This document shows positions 1-9,438 of a DNA stretch of 64,000 nucleotides, one piece after another. The DNA is from Flammeovirga pacifica (lineage in GTDB: Bacteria > Bacteroidota > Bacteroidia > Cytophagales > Flammeovirgaceae). How positions within the stretch are numbered: the stretch's first letter is position 1; the number at the start of each line of letters is the position of its first letter. Position numbers and translations under genes: made by a program. The stretch is taken from assembly GCF_000807855.2 (NCBI RefSeq), contig NZ_JRYR02000001.1, positions 2,965,285-3,029,284 on the forward strand, given 5' to 3'. The notes under the pieces are model-generated. The model saw only the letters and a list, made by a program, of their open reading frames with translations. It was not told the origin of the DNA and did no database searches.

Positions 1-1
1 A

Positions 2-1744
2 TGGATTGTTTTGGTCACCGTAATAACTGTCGTTATCGCATTACTTAAAGAATGGGAGAAACCTTCTACTATTTTTTTCTTAGGAGTAGTCGCTTTAATG
101 ATTACTGGTATCATACAAGTGGACAATGTCTTAAGTTCTTTAAGTAACTCTTCCATAGCTACAATCATTGTGCTAGTTATTGTGACTACTCATCTTTATC
201 ATACATTCAATGTTTCTGAGATATTAAGTCACTTAGTGGGTAAATCAAAAAAGCCTAGATTGTTTCTTACAAAAATCATAACCTTCTCTGCTTTACTTTC
301 TTCTTTTACCAATAATACACCTGTGGTTGCTGGCCTTACTCCTTTTGTTTACGATTGGTGTAAAAAAATGGGAGCTCACCCTTCAAAGCTTTTAATACCT
401 TTAAGTTTCAGTACCATACTCGGTGGTATGATCACAGTTATTGGTACTTCAACCAATTTAGTATTGGTTGGCTTTATAGAAACGAACAACTTACCTCCTT
501 TAGCCTATACCGACTTCCTTTATTTGGGACTTTTGGTTACTTTTTTCGGAATTTTGTATTTAGTGACGATTGGTTATCACCTTTTACCAGAAAATAAAGA
601 AGTTTTTGATGACGCTAAAGCGATAGCTCCCGAATATCTAATGGGATTACAAATTCGTAGAGGTTCCAAATTAATCTCCAAAACAGTTGCCGCTTCTAAA
701 ATTAAATCTTTTGATGGTGCTTATTTAATTGAAGTACACAGAAAAAATAAAGTGATAACACCAATTCCTGATGACTTTATTTTTGAAGAAAGAGATACCC
801 TAATGTTTATGGGACAAACCGAAAACATTATGATTATTCTCAATTCTGATGTCGGTTTAGCTGTTCCTAACCATGATGATGAAGCTGAAATAGTAGAGGC
901 CGTTATCCCAGCAAATTCTGCTTTATCTAAGAAAAAATTATCAAAAATAAATTTTAGAGAAACCTATGATGTCGAATTAGTAGCTATACATCGTAATGGT
1001 CAAAAAATCACAGGAGAATTAGACAATGTCTATCTTCAAGCAGGTGATATGCTTTTATTGTCTGCAGGAGATACCTTCTTCTCCAATATTAAGCTGTATA
1101 AAGAATTTTACGTTTTAAGTACGATAGAAAATAATAAAAACACGATTTCTACTACTAAAAAATGGGGTTACTTTAGTCTATTAGCCACACTTATTGCTTT
1201 AGTTGCATTAGATGTTATTCCATTATTAATGGCTGCTATTTTTGCCTTTTCTGGATTATTACTCATCAAAGCGACCAATTTTAATATTGTGAATAAAGAA
1301 TTGGATATGGACTTATTGGTATTACTCACCTCTGCACTAACTCTTGGAGAAGCTTTTATTTCCTCAGGGGCAAGTGAAATTGTTAGTAATGTTTTTATCA
1401 AAATATTTCTTCCTTTTGGTGTGTATGGCGTATTAATCGGTTTGTTCTTATTTACTGTTATGCTTACCTCTTTCGTTACCAACGTAGCTGCAATTTCTAT
1501 TGCATTCCCTATTGCCTATTCTTTAAGTCAGATGTTAGAAGTACAAAGTACTCCTTTCTTTGTTGCCATAGCCTTTGCCGCTTCAGCAGCATTTTTAACT
1601 CCTGTTAGTTACCAAACCAATTGGATAGTATATGGACCCGGTGGTTATAAACCAAAAGACTTTATGAAAGTTGGTTTACCATTGATGGGCATTTATACGG
1701 TAGTATGTATTACATTTATATTTACTTATTACCAATTTCATTAA
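2..1744 (+). CDS. SLC13-family anion permease with two RCK_C domains (5' end cut by window edge)
   Basis: Inner-membrane permease of the SLC13/DASS type, a family that moves sulfate, dicarboxylates or related anions. The reading frame is open to base 2 (W-I-V before the first possible TTG at 11), so the true start probably lies left of the window. Layout: hydrophobic segments to about residue 190, a soluble middle of two RCK_C (TrkA-C-like) domains at about 205-285 and 295-370, then a second membrane block to the end. The segments NNTPVVAGLTP and SFVTNVAAISIAFP are the paired re-entrant-loop motifs of the family. It is followed after 3 nt by a TauE/SafE protein, so the two are probably co-transcribed and handle related anions. 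The substrate cannot be read from sequence. Confidence 0.85.
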   Translation, partial: WIVLVTVITVVIALLKEWEKPSTIFFLGVVALMITGIIQVDNVLSSLSNSSIATIIVLVIVTTHLYHTFNVSEILSHLVGKSKKPRLFLTKIITFSALLSSFTNNTPVVAGLTPFVYDWCKKMGAHPSKLLIPLSFSTILGGMITVIGTSTNLVLVGFIETNNLPPLAYTDFLYLGLLVTFFGILYLVTIGYHLLPENKEVFDDAKAIAPEYLMGLQIRRGSKLISKTVAASKIKSFDGAYLIEVHRKNKVITPIPDDFIFEERDTLMFMGQTENIMIILNSDVGLAVPNHDDEAEIVEAVIPANSALSKKKLSKINFRETYDVELVAIHRNGQKITGELDNVYLQAGDMLLLSAGDTFFSNIKLYKEFYVLSTIENNKNTISTTKKWGYFSLLATLIALVALDVIPLLMAAIFAFSGLLLIKATNFNIVNKELDMDLLVLLTSALTLGEAFISSGASEIVSNVFIKIFLPFGVYGVLIGLFLFTVMLTSFVTNVAAISIAFPIAYSLSQMLEVQSTPFFVAIAFAASAAFLTPVSYQTNWIVYGPGGYKPKDFMKVGLPLMGIYTVVCITFIFTYYQFH

Positions 1745-1747
1745 TCT

Positions 1748-2521
1748 ATGATGGATGATACGATCGTCAACTATTTTATTTGGTTTATAGGATGTATATT
1801 CTCTTCTGTCATTACTGCCATTTCAGGTGGCGGAGGTATGATATCAATTCCATTATTAATTTACCTAGGATTACCCTCACATTTTATATTAGGAATCAAC
1901 AAAGTAATTTTAACAACAGCTTCTGTAACCGCTACTTGGCGTTACTATAAGAATGGACTACTTCAATTAAATCAAGAATTACTTTTATCTTTTGTTTTAT
2001 GTATTGGCATGGCCGTTTTTGGGGCTGAAATGAGTGATGTACTCTCCACTTATTATATGCTGATATTGTTATTAGTCATGATCATTTTACTCTTTTTGAT
2101 GGATTGGTTGACTAAAAAAAGAAATCAGGATAACGAAAAAAACAAAGCTCATCTCCGACCTAAAATAATTTATCCTACAGCTATTGTTATTGGTTTTTAC
2201 AGCGGTTTCTTTGGTCCGGGTACAAGTGTAATTTCATTTTTTATTATTTCATTCTTTGCCTCCGTACCTACAATGATCAACGTTGCCTTCTCCAAAAGTT
2301 TAGCCATGATCTCTTCTTTGGCTGCCCTTATTACTTTTGCGGTTGAAGGAAAAGTATTATGGGATTACGGGTTAATCGGTTTAGTAGGAGCATTTAAAGG
2401 GTCATGGATTGGAGCTGGATTGGCCATGAAAGTTGATCCAAAAAAAGTAAAACTTTTCTTTAATGTAATGTTGGTTGTTTTCTTAATGAAAACACTTTAT
2501 GATTTATTCATAGAGTCTTAA
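1748..2521 (+). CDS. TauE/SafE family membrane transporter
   Basis: Putative anion exporter of the sulfite exporter TauE/SafE family (257 aa, about eight membrane segments). The two half-repeats carry the usual glycine-rich motifs: SGGGG at residues 26-30 and GFFGPGTS at 153-160. A charged cytoplasmic loop (KKRNQDNEKNK, about 123-133) separates the halves. It starts 3 nt after the SLC13 stop; ATG at 1748 and ATG at 1751 are both possible. The last 4 nt overlap the end of the convergent gene on the minus strand. Family members export sulfite, sulfoacetate or other C1-C2 anions; the substrate here is unknown, though the SLC13 neighbour makes sulfur anions a reasonable guess. Confidence 0.85.
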   Translation: MMDDTIVNYFIWFIGCIFSSVITAISGGGGMISIPLLIYLGLPSHFILGINKVILTTASVTATWRYYKNGLLQLNQELLLSFVLCIGMAVFGAEMSDVLSTYYMLILLLVMIILLFLMDWLTKKRNQDNEKNKAHLRPKIIYPTAIVIGFYSGFFGPGTSVISFFIISFFASVPTMINVAFSKSLAMISSLAALITFAVEGKVLWDYGLIGLVGAFKGSWIGAGLAMKVDPKKVKLFFNVMLVVFLMKTLYDLFIES

Positions 2522-3585
2522 AAATCAACATCTAATTGAGGCAAAATTAGATTGATTTGTTTTTCTTGCATCATGGTACCTTTAAAGACTCTAATTTTAT
2601 CCTCCATTTGGCTACATCTTAGAACGCATTTTTCATCTTCACTTTCATAAATAGTTTGCAGTAATTCCTCATGAAGATGTTTTCCATCCATAGATATTTC
2701 ACCTTTATTCACTTCTAAAAGATAATAATTCTGTCCCTCAAAACTTAATACTTTAGGTTGTTCATTTAATGAATCTACATATCTATCAAAACCATCTATA
2801 TTGGCTTTTAGGGCTTTACTTTCTAAAAATAATAATCGGTTATTTATCATAGGGTGATAAAAGAGAGATTGATCTTCATGAATTAGAAAACGATAAGAAA
2901 CCATTCCATTATCCCACTCTATTTGTTGTGTTTTCTCTACCAAATAATCTTCACCTGATAAAGTAAATACACCTTTCGTTCTTATATCTTCGATATCTTG
3001 ATCAAACAGCTTAAAGAAATTTCTTTTTTGTTTAGGAATAAAGTTTGTCTTTTTATCATAATTATACTCGTCTTCAATTTTCTTAGGAGTGATACCATAA
3101 AACTGATGCATATAATCCAGGATATCTGTAATTTCAGCTATTCTTTTATGTCCAAAACTAAGTAAATCAGATTCATGATTTACTTCCATTTTTTTATAAA
3201 TGATCATCAAGTTAAATTGGTCTTCCCCGACTTTTTTGATATAGAACTGCTCTATGCTATCTGCATTAAATTGCTCTCGATGATCTAAGTCTTTATTCAT
3301 AGAAATAAAATATAATATATTATCTCTAAGGAGGAATTTGAAGTAAGTTTCTTTATTTACCTGGCCTATTGTATTAGCGAATAAACTAAAAAAAACACAA
3401 AAAAAACAAAGCCCAAAAAACCAATGCATTAGAAAAAATGAACCGGAAATAAATAGTCCAATAGCATACATCAATATTTTATCAGTACTAAAGTGAGATT
3501 TGTTTATTTTGGATTTTAATCTTTTAGATACTAAAGCTTTAAATGTAATTACCGCTACTCCATCATTTACTTCTACTAGATTCAT
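2518..3585 (-). CDS. Membrane protein of unknown function, second of a tandem related pair
   Basis: I do not recognise this 355-aa protein. Two hydrophobic segments at about residues 38-75 form a membrane hairpin near the N-terminus. The rest is soluble and rich in beta-strand-like and charged sequence. A core around residues 205-225 (YLVEKTQQIEWDN) closely resembles LLEKNYQLEWDN in the gene upstream, and the order of parts (membrane hairpin, middle domain, EWDN domain) is the same, so the two are diverged duplicates. The start ATG overlaps the upstream stop by 4 nt, a coupled arrangement. The EWDN region recalls DUF4178-type domains, but that is only an impression. Confidence 0.7.
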   Translation of the reverse strand: MNLVEVNDGVAVITFKALVSKRLKSKINKSHFSTDKILMYAIGLFISGSFFLMHWFFGLCFFCVFFSLFANTIGQVNKETYFKFLLRDNILYFISMNKDLDHREQFNADSIEQFYIKKVGEDQFNLMIIYKKMEVNHESDLLSFGHKRIAEITDILDYMHQFYGITPKKIEDEYNYDKKTNFIPKQKRNFFKLFDQDIEDIRTKGVFTLSGEDYLVEKTQQIEWDNGMVSYRFLIHEDQSLFYHPMINNRLLFLESKALKANIDGFDRYVDSLNEQPKVLSFEGQNYYLLEVNKGEISMDGKHLHEELLQTIYESEDEKCVLRCSQMEDKIRVFKGTMMQEKQINLILPQLDVDF

Positions 3586-4604
3586 GATATTTCCTCTACT
3601 TTACTAACTTCAAAATTGACTCCTAAAAATTGACGAATAATTATTCTATTATTATCACTTTTATAAACCTTTTGATTTACATGAATTGATTTGCTTATAG
3701 AATAGTCTGGAAATAACTTTCCTTCTACTTCTTCTTCGAGCGTATAGCTATTACTTTGATATTTAAAGTCTGTTGTTAATTCACTCCATTTTATCGTTTC
3801 TTTAAAAAAAGTATTTATAAAGAATTTTGTAGGATTAATAGGTTGCTCTAAATAATATTTCGAATGTTTTAAATAGATAATCTTTTCTTCAATACCATTA
3901 TTAGCCCAAAGAATATTATCCACTCTCTGATTATCCCACTCTAATTGGTAATTTTTCTCCAAAAGATGGTGTTCCTGATTCACATCAATTACTTTCCCTA
4001 CAGAAAGATTTTCGTTATATGTACTTGCTAATTGATGTTCATTTTTCTGATGGCCTATCATATGATATTCCCCTTCAATTGCATAATCATCCAAACCAAG
4101 AAATTGTTCTATTGCCTCTTCTATAGTTCTACCTTTTTCGGCACTAAAAGTACGATCTTCGAATAAGTAAATATCTTCATTCTCTTTTGTTCTTAGAATA
4201 AGATGTACTACCACTTTATTTTTTTTCTGTGTATGTGATGTATTGTTGATAAGATACAATTGAGCAATCTGATTTACAGGAATCTGTACTTCTTTATTTC
4301 GAGGATTTTTATAGACTAATTTTTCAGCATCACATTTTATATATGATGAACCAAAATATAAATTGGTAGATATTAGACCGATTAAATAACATATTCCTCC
4401 CGTAGTCAAAACTTCAAAAAGGTGTAAATCAACCTCATCTTTTTTTTGAATATTTGGATCAGATAAAAGAAGAGAAAAGAAGGCTATTAGGCACACTAAA
4501 AAAAAGAAAAAGAAGGGCAACGTTTTTAGTAAGTTCTCTACTAGATCTTGTCGAAACCAGGTAATAGAAATACCTAAATCTAAATTTGTTCTTTTCAGTT
4601 TCAT
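3582..4604 (-). CDS. Membrane protein of unknown function, first of a tandem related pair
   Basis: A 340-aa protein with two hydrophobic segments (about 28-48 and 66-86) followed by a soluble region. Residues about 85-125 (YIKCDAEKLVYKNPRNKEVQIPVNQI and onward) read like a small membrane-proximal beta domain of PH-like type. The later LLEKNYQLEWDN stretch is shared with the downstream gene. The two genes overlap by 4 nt and are probably made together, perhaps as a hetero-oligomer. No catalytic motif is visible. Start at ATG 4604. No function is assigned. Confidence 0.7.
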   Translation of the reverse strand: MKLKRTNLDLGISITWFRQDLVENLLKTLPFFFFFLVCLIAFFSLLLSDPNIQKKDEVDLHLFEVLTTGGICYLIGLISTNLYFGSSYIKCDAEKLVYKNPRNKEVQIPVNQIAQLYLINNTSHTQKKNKVVVHLILRTKENEDIYLFEDRTFSAEKGRTIEEAIEQFLGLDDYAIEGEYHMIGHQKNEHQLASTYNENLSVGKVIDVNQEHHLLEKNYQLEWDNQRVDNILWANNGIEEKIIYLKHSKYYLEQPINPTKFFINTFFKETIKWSELTTDFKYQSNSYTLEEEVEGKLFPDYSISKSIHVNQKVYKSDNNRIIIRQFLGVNFEVSKVEEIS

Positions 4605-4688
4605 GTTTGCTTTGGAAAAGTTGTTTAGAGATTAACTCACGTAGGAATAGAGATAATTGAATATCTAAATATGCATTTATTTTTTTTA

Positions 4689-4728
4689 CAAAAAAAGAGT
4701 GCAAATCCATTTTCTAGATCCACACTCT
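4689..4728 (-). terminator. Probable terminator of the T9SS cargo gene at 4758-6194
   Basis: AGAGTG (4696-4701) pairs with CACTCT (4723-4728). On the minus strand the stem is followed by a run of seven T. The stem is short and the loop large, so confidence is moderate. Confidence 0.5.
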
Positions 4729-4757
4729 CCTTCATTATCTCTAAATAGAAGATTTGC

Positions 4758-6194
4758 CTAATGCATTATTACTACTTCTTTGTACTCTCTATTAATACCA
4801 CTTTTTGCGTTCATTAAATAAATACCATTTGAAAATGATGAGGTATTTAAATCTAAAGACGTCTGGTGATGTAACGTCTTTTCGTACACTACTCGACCCG
4901 TTTCTATGTCTATTAATGATAAATAAATATCGTTATCATCATTATTATTAAAATCTACATGCAATTGATTTGCTACCGGGTTTGGATAAATATGTTGATA
5001 TGAAAACAGATCCTTTAATGAAGTTGAGCGTATTTCTTCTATCCATGATTGATTAGCCCCATCAAAATCATACTCAGTTAATCTCACATAGCCCGTTGGA
5101 GTATTATGAAATAAGTTATTGACTTCATATTTTCTTTCTACATTCGAATTCCCATAAGCTGGAATATTATCATCCAACATTTCAAAATCAATAGTATTAG
5201 GAGAATATTCTAAAGTGAAATGATCCGCATTTATTTCTGTTTGTGTCGTCCAATTTACACTAAAAGTATCGTTGGGTTGTACAGTTACATTAAAGGATGA
5301 AAGTTCAATCGGCAGCTGTAATTCAGCATACTTATGTTCTAAGTCAAAATATAATCGAGACATATTTGTTAATGGTCCCATTCCTAAGAACCTAACTTGA
5401 TTATCAAAAGTATGCAATAGGTATCCGTAAAATTCTTTTACTTGGTCTAAAGACATTGCATTGGGATGATTTAGGCTATCTACATCAATGATAAAATTTC
5501 TTTGTACAATTGGATTTCTATTATTCGTAATAAACCTATCTATTCCTTCATTTATAGACTGTCTATCGGAAATGTCTACTCTTGGATCAATTAATAAAAA
5601 TTTCCCTATTGTTATTAGAAAATCTAGATCTGAACGATGTAGGTTATTGACCAAATCAGTGTATTCAGAAGGGTTTAATCTAATATTAGTACGGCCTTGA
5701 ACTATTATTTGAGATCCACTGCCAAAGGATATAATATGATTTGGATTTTCTGCTGCTAACTTAAAAGTAAATAAATCTTCAACGATAATTTGTGAATGAT
5801 CTTTCAAAATAATACTCAGTTGTGTAGCCAAATCATGAAGTCTACCATTTACTTCTAAATGAGAATGAGGTTCTAAAATAATAACACAACCCATTCCAAT
5901 ATGATGATATCCCGTTATTGTAGTTGTATCAGAAATAACAGGAGTTCCGTAGCTTAAGGGCAATTTACTATCTGGTAATCTGTCTGAGAGAAAAAGTTCT
6001 CCATCAATAATTAGTCTCGTATTTGATTTTACTCTTATGAATTTATAAAACCCTTGTTGAATGTGAATTTGAGTTTCTCCATGAAAATTAACTATAGAAT
6101 CAGGTTGTATTATTTGCACATTTGACTGTCCGAAACAACTATTTCCAATAGTTAAAATTAAGAACATATATAAAAAGAGAATTGCATTTTTCAT
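4758..6194 (-). CDS. Secreted T9SS cargo protein with type A sorting domain
   Basis: 478-aa exported protein. Residues 1-22 are a Sec signal peptide ending near CFG. The middle repeats short imperfect units of the kind LIIDGELFLSD, VILEPHSHLEVNGRL and IILKDHSQIIVEDLF, suggesting a right-handed beta-helix. From about 310 comes the Bacteroidota surface module beginning LPIELSSF and containing TEINADHFTLEYS. The C-terminus, with YPNP at 403-406 and the end YKEVVIMH, is a T9SS type A sorting domain. Such proteins cross the outer membrane through T9SS and lose the domain on release or anchoring. The truncated gene at the right edge shares the LP-TEINNDHF module. Ligand or enzyme activity is unknown. 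Confidence 0.85.
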   Translation of the reverse strand: MKNAILFLYMFLILTIGNSCFGQSNVQIIQPDSIVNFHGETQIHIQQGFYKFIRVKSNTRLIIDGELFLSDRLPDSKLPLSYGTPVISDTTTITGYHHIGMGCVIILEPHSHLEVNGRLHDLATQLSIILKDHSQIIVEDLFTFKLAAENPNHIISFGSGSQIIVQGRTNIRLNPSEYTDLVNNLHRSDLDFLITIGKFLLIDPRVDISDRQSINEGIDRFITNNRNPIVQRNFIIDVDSLNHPNAMSLDQVKEFYGYLLHTFDNQVRFLGMGPLTNMSRLYFDLEHKYAELQLPIELSSFNVTVQPNDTFSVNWTTQTEINADHFTLEYSPNTIDFEMLDDNIPAYGNSNVERKYEVNNLFHNTPTGYVRLTEYDFDGANQSWIEEIRSTSLKDLFSYQHIYPNPVANQLHVDFNNNDDNDIYLSLIDIETGRVVYEKTLHHQTSLDLNTSSFSNGIYLMNAKSGINREYKEVVIMH

Positions 6195-6275
6195 TACTTA
6201 ATTATTTAAATCACATCTTTCAACACCGTTTCAAAATGCAAGTATTTATACTATTTTAACAACAATAACAACGTG

Positions 6276-6316
6276 TAAAAAAAAATATGCGTAATAATTT
6301 TTAACAATTATTACGC
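6276..6316 (-). terminator. Rho-independent terminator of the GH51-like gene
   Basis: A perfect 11-bp stem, GCGTAATAATT (6289-6299) with AATTATTACGC (6306-6316), encloses a six-base loop. On the minus strand it is followed by ATA and nine T. It lies 33 bases beyond the stop of the gene at 6349-8013. Confidence 0.85.
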
Positions 6317-6348
6317 TTATAGTTCATATAAAAAAATGATTTAATTTT

Positions 6349-8013
6349 TTATTTCAATGGTACTTTTAAAATGTTTACCGACCTCTCTTTAAATGAAATA
6401 GCTATTCTACCCGAGTTTGATTTTTCTATTTTAATAGTTGAACAAGCAAAATGTGAAGGGTTGCATTTTTCACTATTTAGAAACTCTCCGGATACTGAAT
6501 ATACATTGATATCAGTGTTTTTAGGATTCCAATCCGAAACATCAAAACTCGTTTTGATTGGTTTATTAAATGATCTATTAATAACATGAATATATAAATA
6601 TTCATCATCTACAGATGATACCACATCTAGTACGGCTACACTATCTGCTGAAGCAATACTATTCACCTTATAAGGCTGATGATATTTTGCTACTTTGTTC
6701 TGATCAACCTTCAGCATTTTATCGCCATGGTGCTCCGCATATAAACCAGTAATTTGTCCTGAAGGCAAAGAATAAGGAGAGAACTCTTCCTCTTCTGAAA
6801 CTCTAATTGCAGTTATACCCCAAGATTGCCCTACTAACATCGATTGTATACCTATTTTTATCTTATCAGCATCTCTCATCATGGCATGTAAATAGCCTGC
6901 TGCACCAAAACTCTTCGCTAAATTAGATCCTACAACATCCTTATTTTTGGCTGATTTCACTTTCCACCAACCGTTCCAATTCCACTCTGTAACAGCAATT
7001 GGGTACCCTGCCTTGTAAGTATTTTTTACTTGTGCATCACCTAAATAAGTTACGCCTTGTTCATTAATTTCAGGCATTGCAATCCATGCATTCCAAATTT
7101 CCTCATTAGACAAACTGTCTCTCTTAACAAAAGATTCCCCTTTTTTAAAGGCTCCTACTCCCCATGGTTTATATTGATGAAGGGCCACATAATCAACCTT
7201 ATTGCCATAACGAGGTTTAATTAAAGGACTTATTGACATACAATTAGCATCTACAATAATTTCCATATTTGGAAAGATCGCATTGATTTTATCAACAAAA
7301 GCATCTAAGCATAAAAAATAATTATCAAGTGTTTCTTGAGACATTGAATCCGTCAGGTGGATATTTTTTTTATCTAAAACCCAAGGTTCATTCGCTATCT
7401 GAATGTATTTAACTTTATAAGGGGATGTGTGACCATTTCTTGCTCTTAATTGCGGCCATTTTGATAACTCTTCTGGTAACTTCTCATCCAATGTAGAACT
7501 CATATAGGCTATCATACCCATTTCATGCATTACTGTTTCCTCTAAAGGCTTCCTCTTATAATAAGCATCTCCAAAATTTACCACTAACATTAAAGAAGAT
7601 CCCAAAGTATCTGATAACGCACCTGCTTCATCATAACCAAAGTTGCTTCCTACTTGAGTATTTCTATTTCCAGTCAATATAGGTCTTGACGCTCTATTAG
7701 GTAAATCAATTAAATCCGTCCATTCTGTAAAATCAACATCTGTACCTCCAGGAAAACGTAAAACAGGAATATGCATTTCAGCCATTAAGTCCACTACTCC
7801 CTCTTGTAATTGATGTGTACCTTTTTTTATTGCTGCTTCAGGACCTGACTCACCGTCCCAACTAGGTCTTTCTAAGAATTGGCCAAAAAGATCATCCTCT
7901 AAAGAGGAAGTTACTTGATTTGTAATTTTAAAATCTGCTTTTGGTTCGCTATTCTTGGCACAACCAAAAAAGGTGATGCCTATAGCTACCAAGATATTGA
8001 AGTTTACTTTCAT
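6349..8013 (-). CDS. Clan GH-A glycoside hydrolase lipoprotein, GH51-like (alpha-L-arabinofuranosidase type)
   Basis: Predicted periplasmic or surface lipoprotein glycosidase of 554 aa. The N-terminus ends in the lipobox FFGC with Cys18 as lipidation site. The fold is a (beta/alpha)8 barrel: FGQFLE near 43-48 and VLRFPGGTD at 84-92 resemble GH51 N-terminal motifs. IQIANEPW places the likely acid/base at Glu209, ALHQY carries His279, and VTEWNWNGWW places the likely nucleophile at Glu343. The last 120 residues are a beta-sandwich as in GH51. No SusC/SusD pair or sugar regulator is adjacent, so this is not a classical polysaccharide utilisation locus. The family is a by-eye call; GH39-like or an unassigned GH-A family is possible, and the substrate is unknown. 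Confidence 0.7.
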   Translation of the reverse strand: MKVNFNILVAIGITFFGCAKNSEPKADFKITNQVTSSLEDDLFGQFLERPSWDGESGPEAAIKKGTHQLQEGVVDLMAEMHIPVLRFPGGTDVDFTEWTDLIDLPNRASRPILTGNRNTQVGSNFGYDEAGALSDTLGSSLMLVVNFGDAYYKRKPLEETVMHEMGMIAYMSSTLDEKLPEELSKWPQLRARNGHTSPYKVKYIQIANEPWVLDKKNIHLTDSMSQETLDNYFLCLDAFVDKINAIFPNMEIIVDANCMSISPLIKPRYGNKVDYVALHQYKPWGVGAFKKGESFVKRDSLSNEEIWNAWIAMPEINEQGVTYLGDAQVKNTYKAGYPIAVTEWNWNGWWKVKSAKNKDVVGSNLAKSFGAAGYLHAMMRDADKIKIGIQSMLVGQSWGITAIRVSEEEEFSPYSLPSGQITGLYAEHHGDKMLKVDQNKVAKYHQPYKVNSIASADSVAVLDVVSSVDDEYLYIHVINRSFNKPIKTSFDVSDWNPKNTDINVYSVSGEFLNSEKCNPSHFACSTIKIEKSNSGRIAISFKERSVNILKVPLK

Positions 8014-8092
8014 ACTTGTATAGTTTATGCATCACCAATTTATAAGTGATATAGCCTTTTAAGCTATTGTAATATTTTTGATCTATTCTGAT

Positions 8093-9409
8093 TTACGAAT
8101 CTAAAGTAATCTCTGCATTAAGTGCTGCTAACATGCCTTTTGCTTTTAACAAACACTCTTCATATTCGGCTTTAGCATCAGAGTCTATAGTAATTGCAGA
8201 ACCTATTTGAAAGGAGAGATATTGAGATGCTGCATTATACAATGCCGAGCGAATGACCACATTAAAATCAAAATCTCCTTCTGGAGAAATGTAACCGATA
8301 GAACCTGAATATACCCCTCTTTTGGTACGTTCGTAAGTCTCTATAAGTGCCATTGCCATCACTTTTGGAGCACCGGTCATACTACCCATTGGAAATGCTT
8401 TTTTGATCACTTCAGAAAAAGGCTGAAAATCTTTCATTTCGCCTTCAATGGTAGATATCATTTGATGCACCGTTTTAAAGCTATAAATACCAAAAATTTC
8501 TGGTACTTTGATAGATCCTGCTTTACAAGTTCTTGCTAAGTCATTTCTTACCAAGTCCACGATCATCATGTTCTCCGCAATTTCTTTTTCTGAGTTTCTC
8601 AACTCTTCTTTTAACTGTGCATCCTCCGTTTCATTTGCCCCTCTCCGAATCGTCCCTTTGATGGGTTGAGATACAATTCTTCTTCCTTCTTTTTTCATGA
8701 ATCTTTCAGGAGAAGAACATACCACAAATTTATCATCAACTCTATGAAAAGCAGAAAATGGAGCAGGAGATAAAGATGATAATCTTAAGTAAACATCAAA
8801 AGGGTCTAAATCTGCTTCTTTAGATAAAAACTCCATACAGATGTTTACTTCATACACATCCCCCTCAACAATATGATCCTGAATTTTATGAACCGTATCT
8901 AGATAAATCTCTTTGGATATTTTTGGAGTCACTTTTCCTCCCCATCCTTCTGTTATAGAAGGTACAGTGGTAGACATCACTTCATCAAATATCTTCTGAT
9001 GATCTCCGTCTGAAACTATCTCTACACTCTCTTTATCAAATACAAAAACTGTCTTTGGGATATAAAAGAAAGCATTAGGTAATTCAATCCCATCATAATG
9101 ATCAGAGCAAAGTAATTCTACTTCATTTTTTAAATCATACCCCATATGTCCAAACATCCATGTTTTGTGCTCACGATGGAACATCTCCACACTATCAAAA
9201 CTATGGTTATCCTTCATCGGACAAATGTGTTTTGCTCCTACGCCCAAAAGATGTTTAAAACCGCCTTCAGGGTAAGCAATATTGTGGTCATACAAATAAG
9301 TACAATGACTCTCTGATTTCCCCCAATACCACGCCTTTAAGCGAAATGATTCTAAATTTTCAATTTGAAAATGCATTGATTTATCTACTGATTCTAAAAG
9401 CTCTATCAT
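8093..9409 (-). CDS. pabB: Aminodeoxychorismate synthase component I
   Basis: Chorismate-binding enzyme of folate synthesis that aminates chorismate to 4-amino-4-deoxychorismate, the precursor of p-aminobenzoate. The C-terminal chorismate-binding domain is complete, with SPERF, the PIKGT motif, VDLVRNDLAR, MTGAPK and the final GSAITIDSDAKAEYEE. The lysine in PIKGT is the residue that marks PabB; TrpE-type enzymes have alanine there (PIAGT), so I prefer pabB to trpE. The frame extends upstream to a TTG at 9430, but the ATG at 9409 (MIELLES) is the more likely start, giving 438 aa. It lies about 29 nt downstream of miaE and may share its transcript. The glutaminase (pabA) and lyase (pabC) are not in the window. 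Confidence 0.85.
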   Translation of the reverse strand: MIELLESVDKSMHFQIENLESFRLKAWYWGKSESHCTYLYDHNIAYPEGGFKHLLGVGAKHICPMKDNHSFDSVEMFHREHKTWMFGHMGYDLKNEVELLCSDHYDGIELPNAFFYIPKTVFVFDKESVEIVSDGDHQKIFDEVMSTTVPSITEGWGGKVTPKISKEIYLDTVHKIQDHIVEGDVYEVNICMEFLSKEADLDPFDVYLRLSSLSPAPFSAFHRVDDKFVVCSSPERFMKKEGRRIVSQPIKGTIRRGANETEDAQLKEELRNSEKEIAENMMIVDLVRNDLARTCKAGSIKVPEIFGIYSFKTVHQMISTIEGEMKDFQPFSEVIKKAFPMGSMTGAPKVMAMALIETYERTKRGVYSGSIGYISPEGDFDFNVVIRSALYNAASQYLSFQIGSAITIDSDAKAEYEECLLKAKGMLAALNAEITLDS

Positions 9410-9438
9410 TATAATCACAAAACTACACAATAGTTTAG

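Noticed and set aside
1168-1482. A 104-aa minus-strand frame within the SLC13 gene
   Set aside because: Antisense to membrane-segment codons of a conserved permease, with no independent support.
8093-9409. Calling this gene trpE (anthranilate synthase)
   Set aside because: The PIKGT motif carries the lysine of aminodeoxychorismate synthase, and no trp gene is near.
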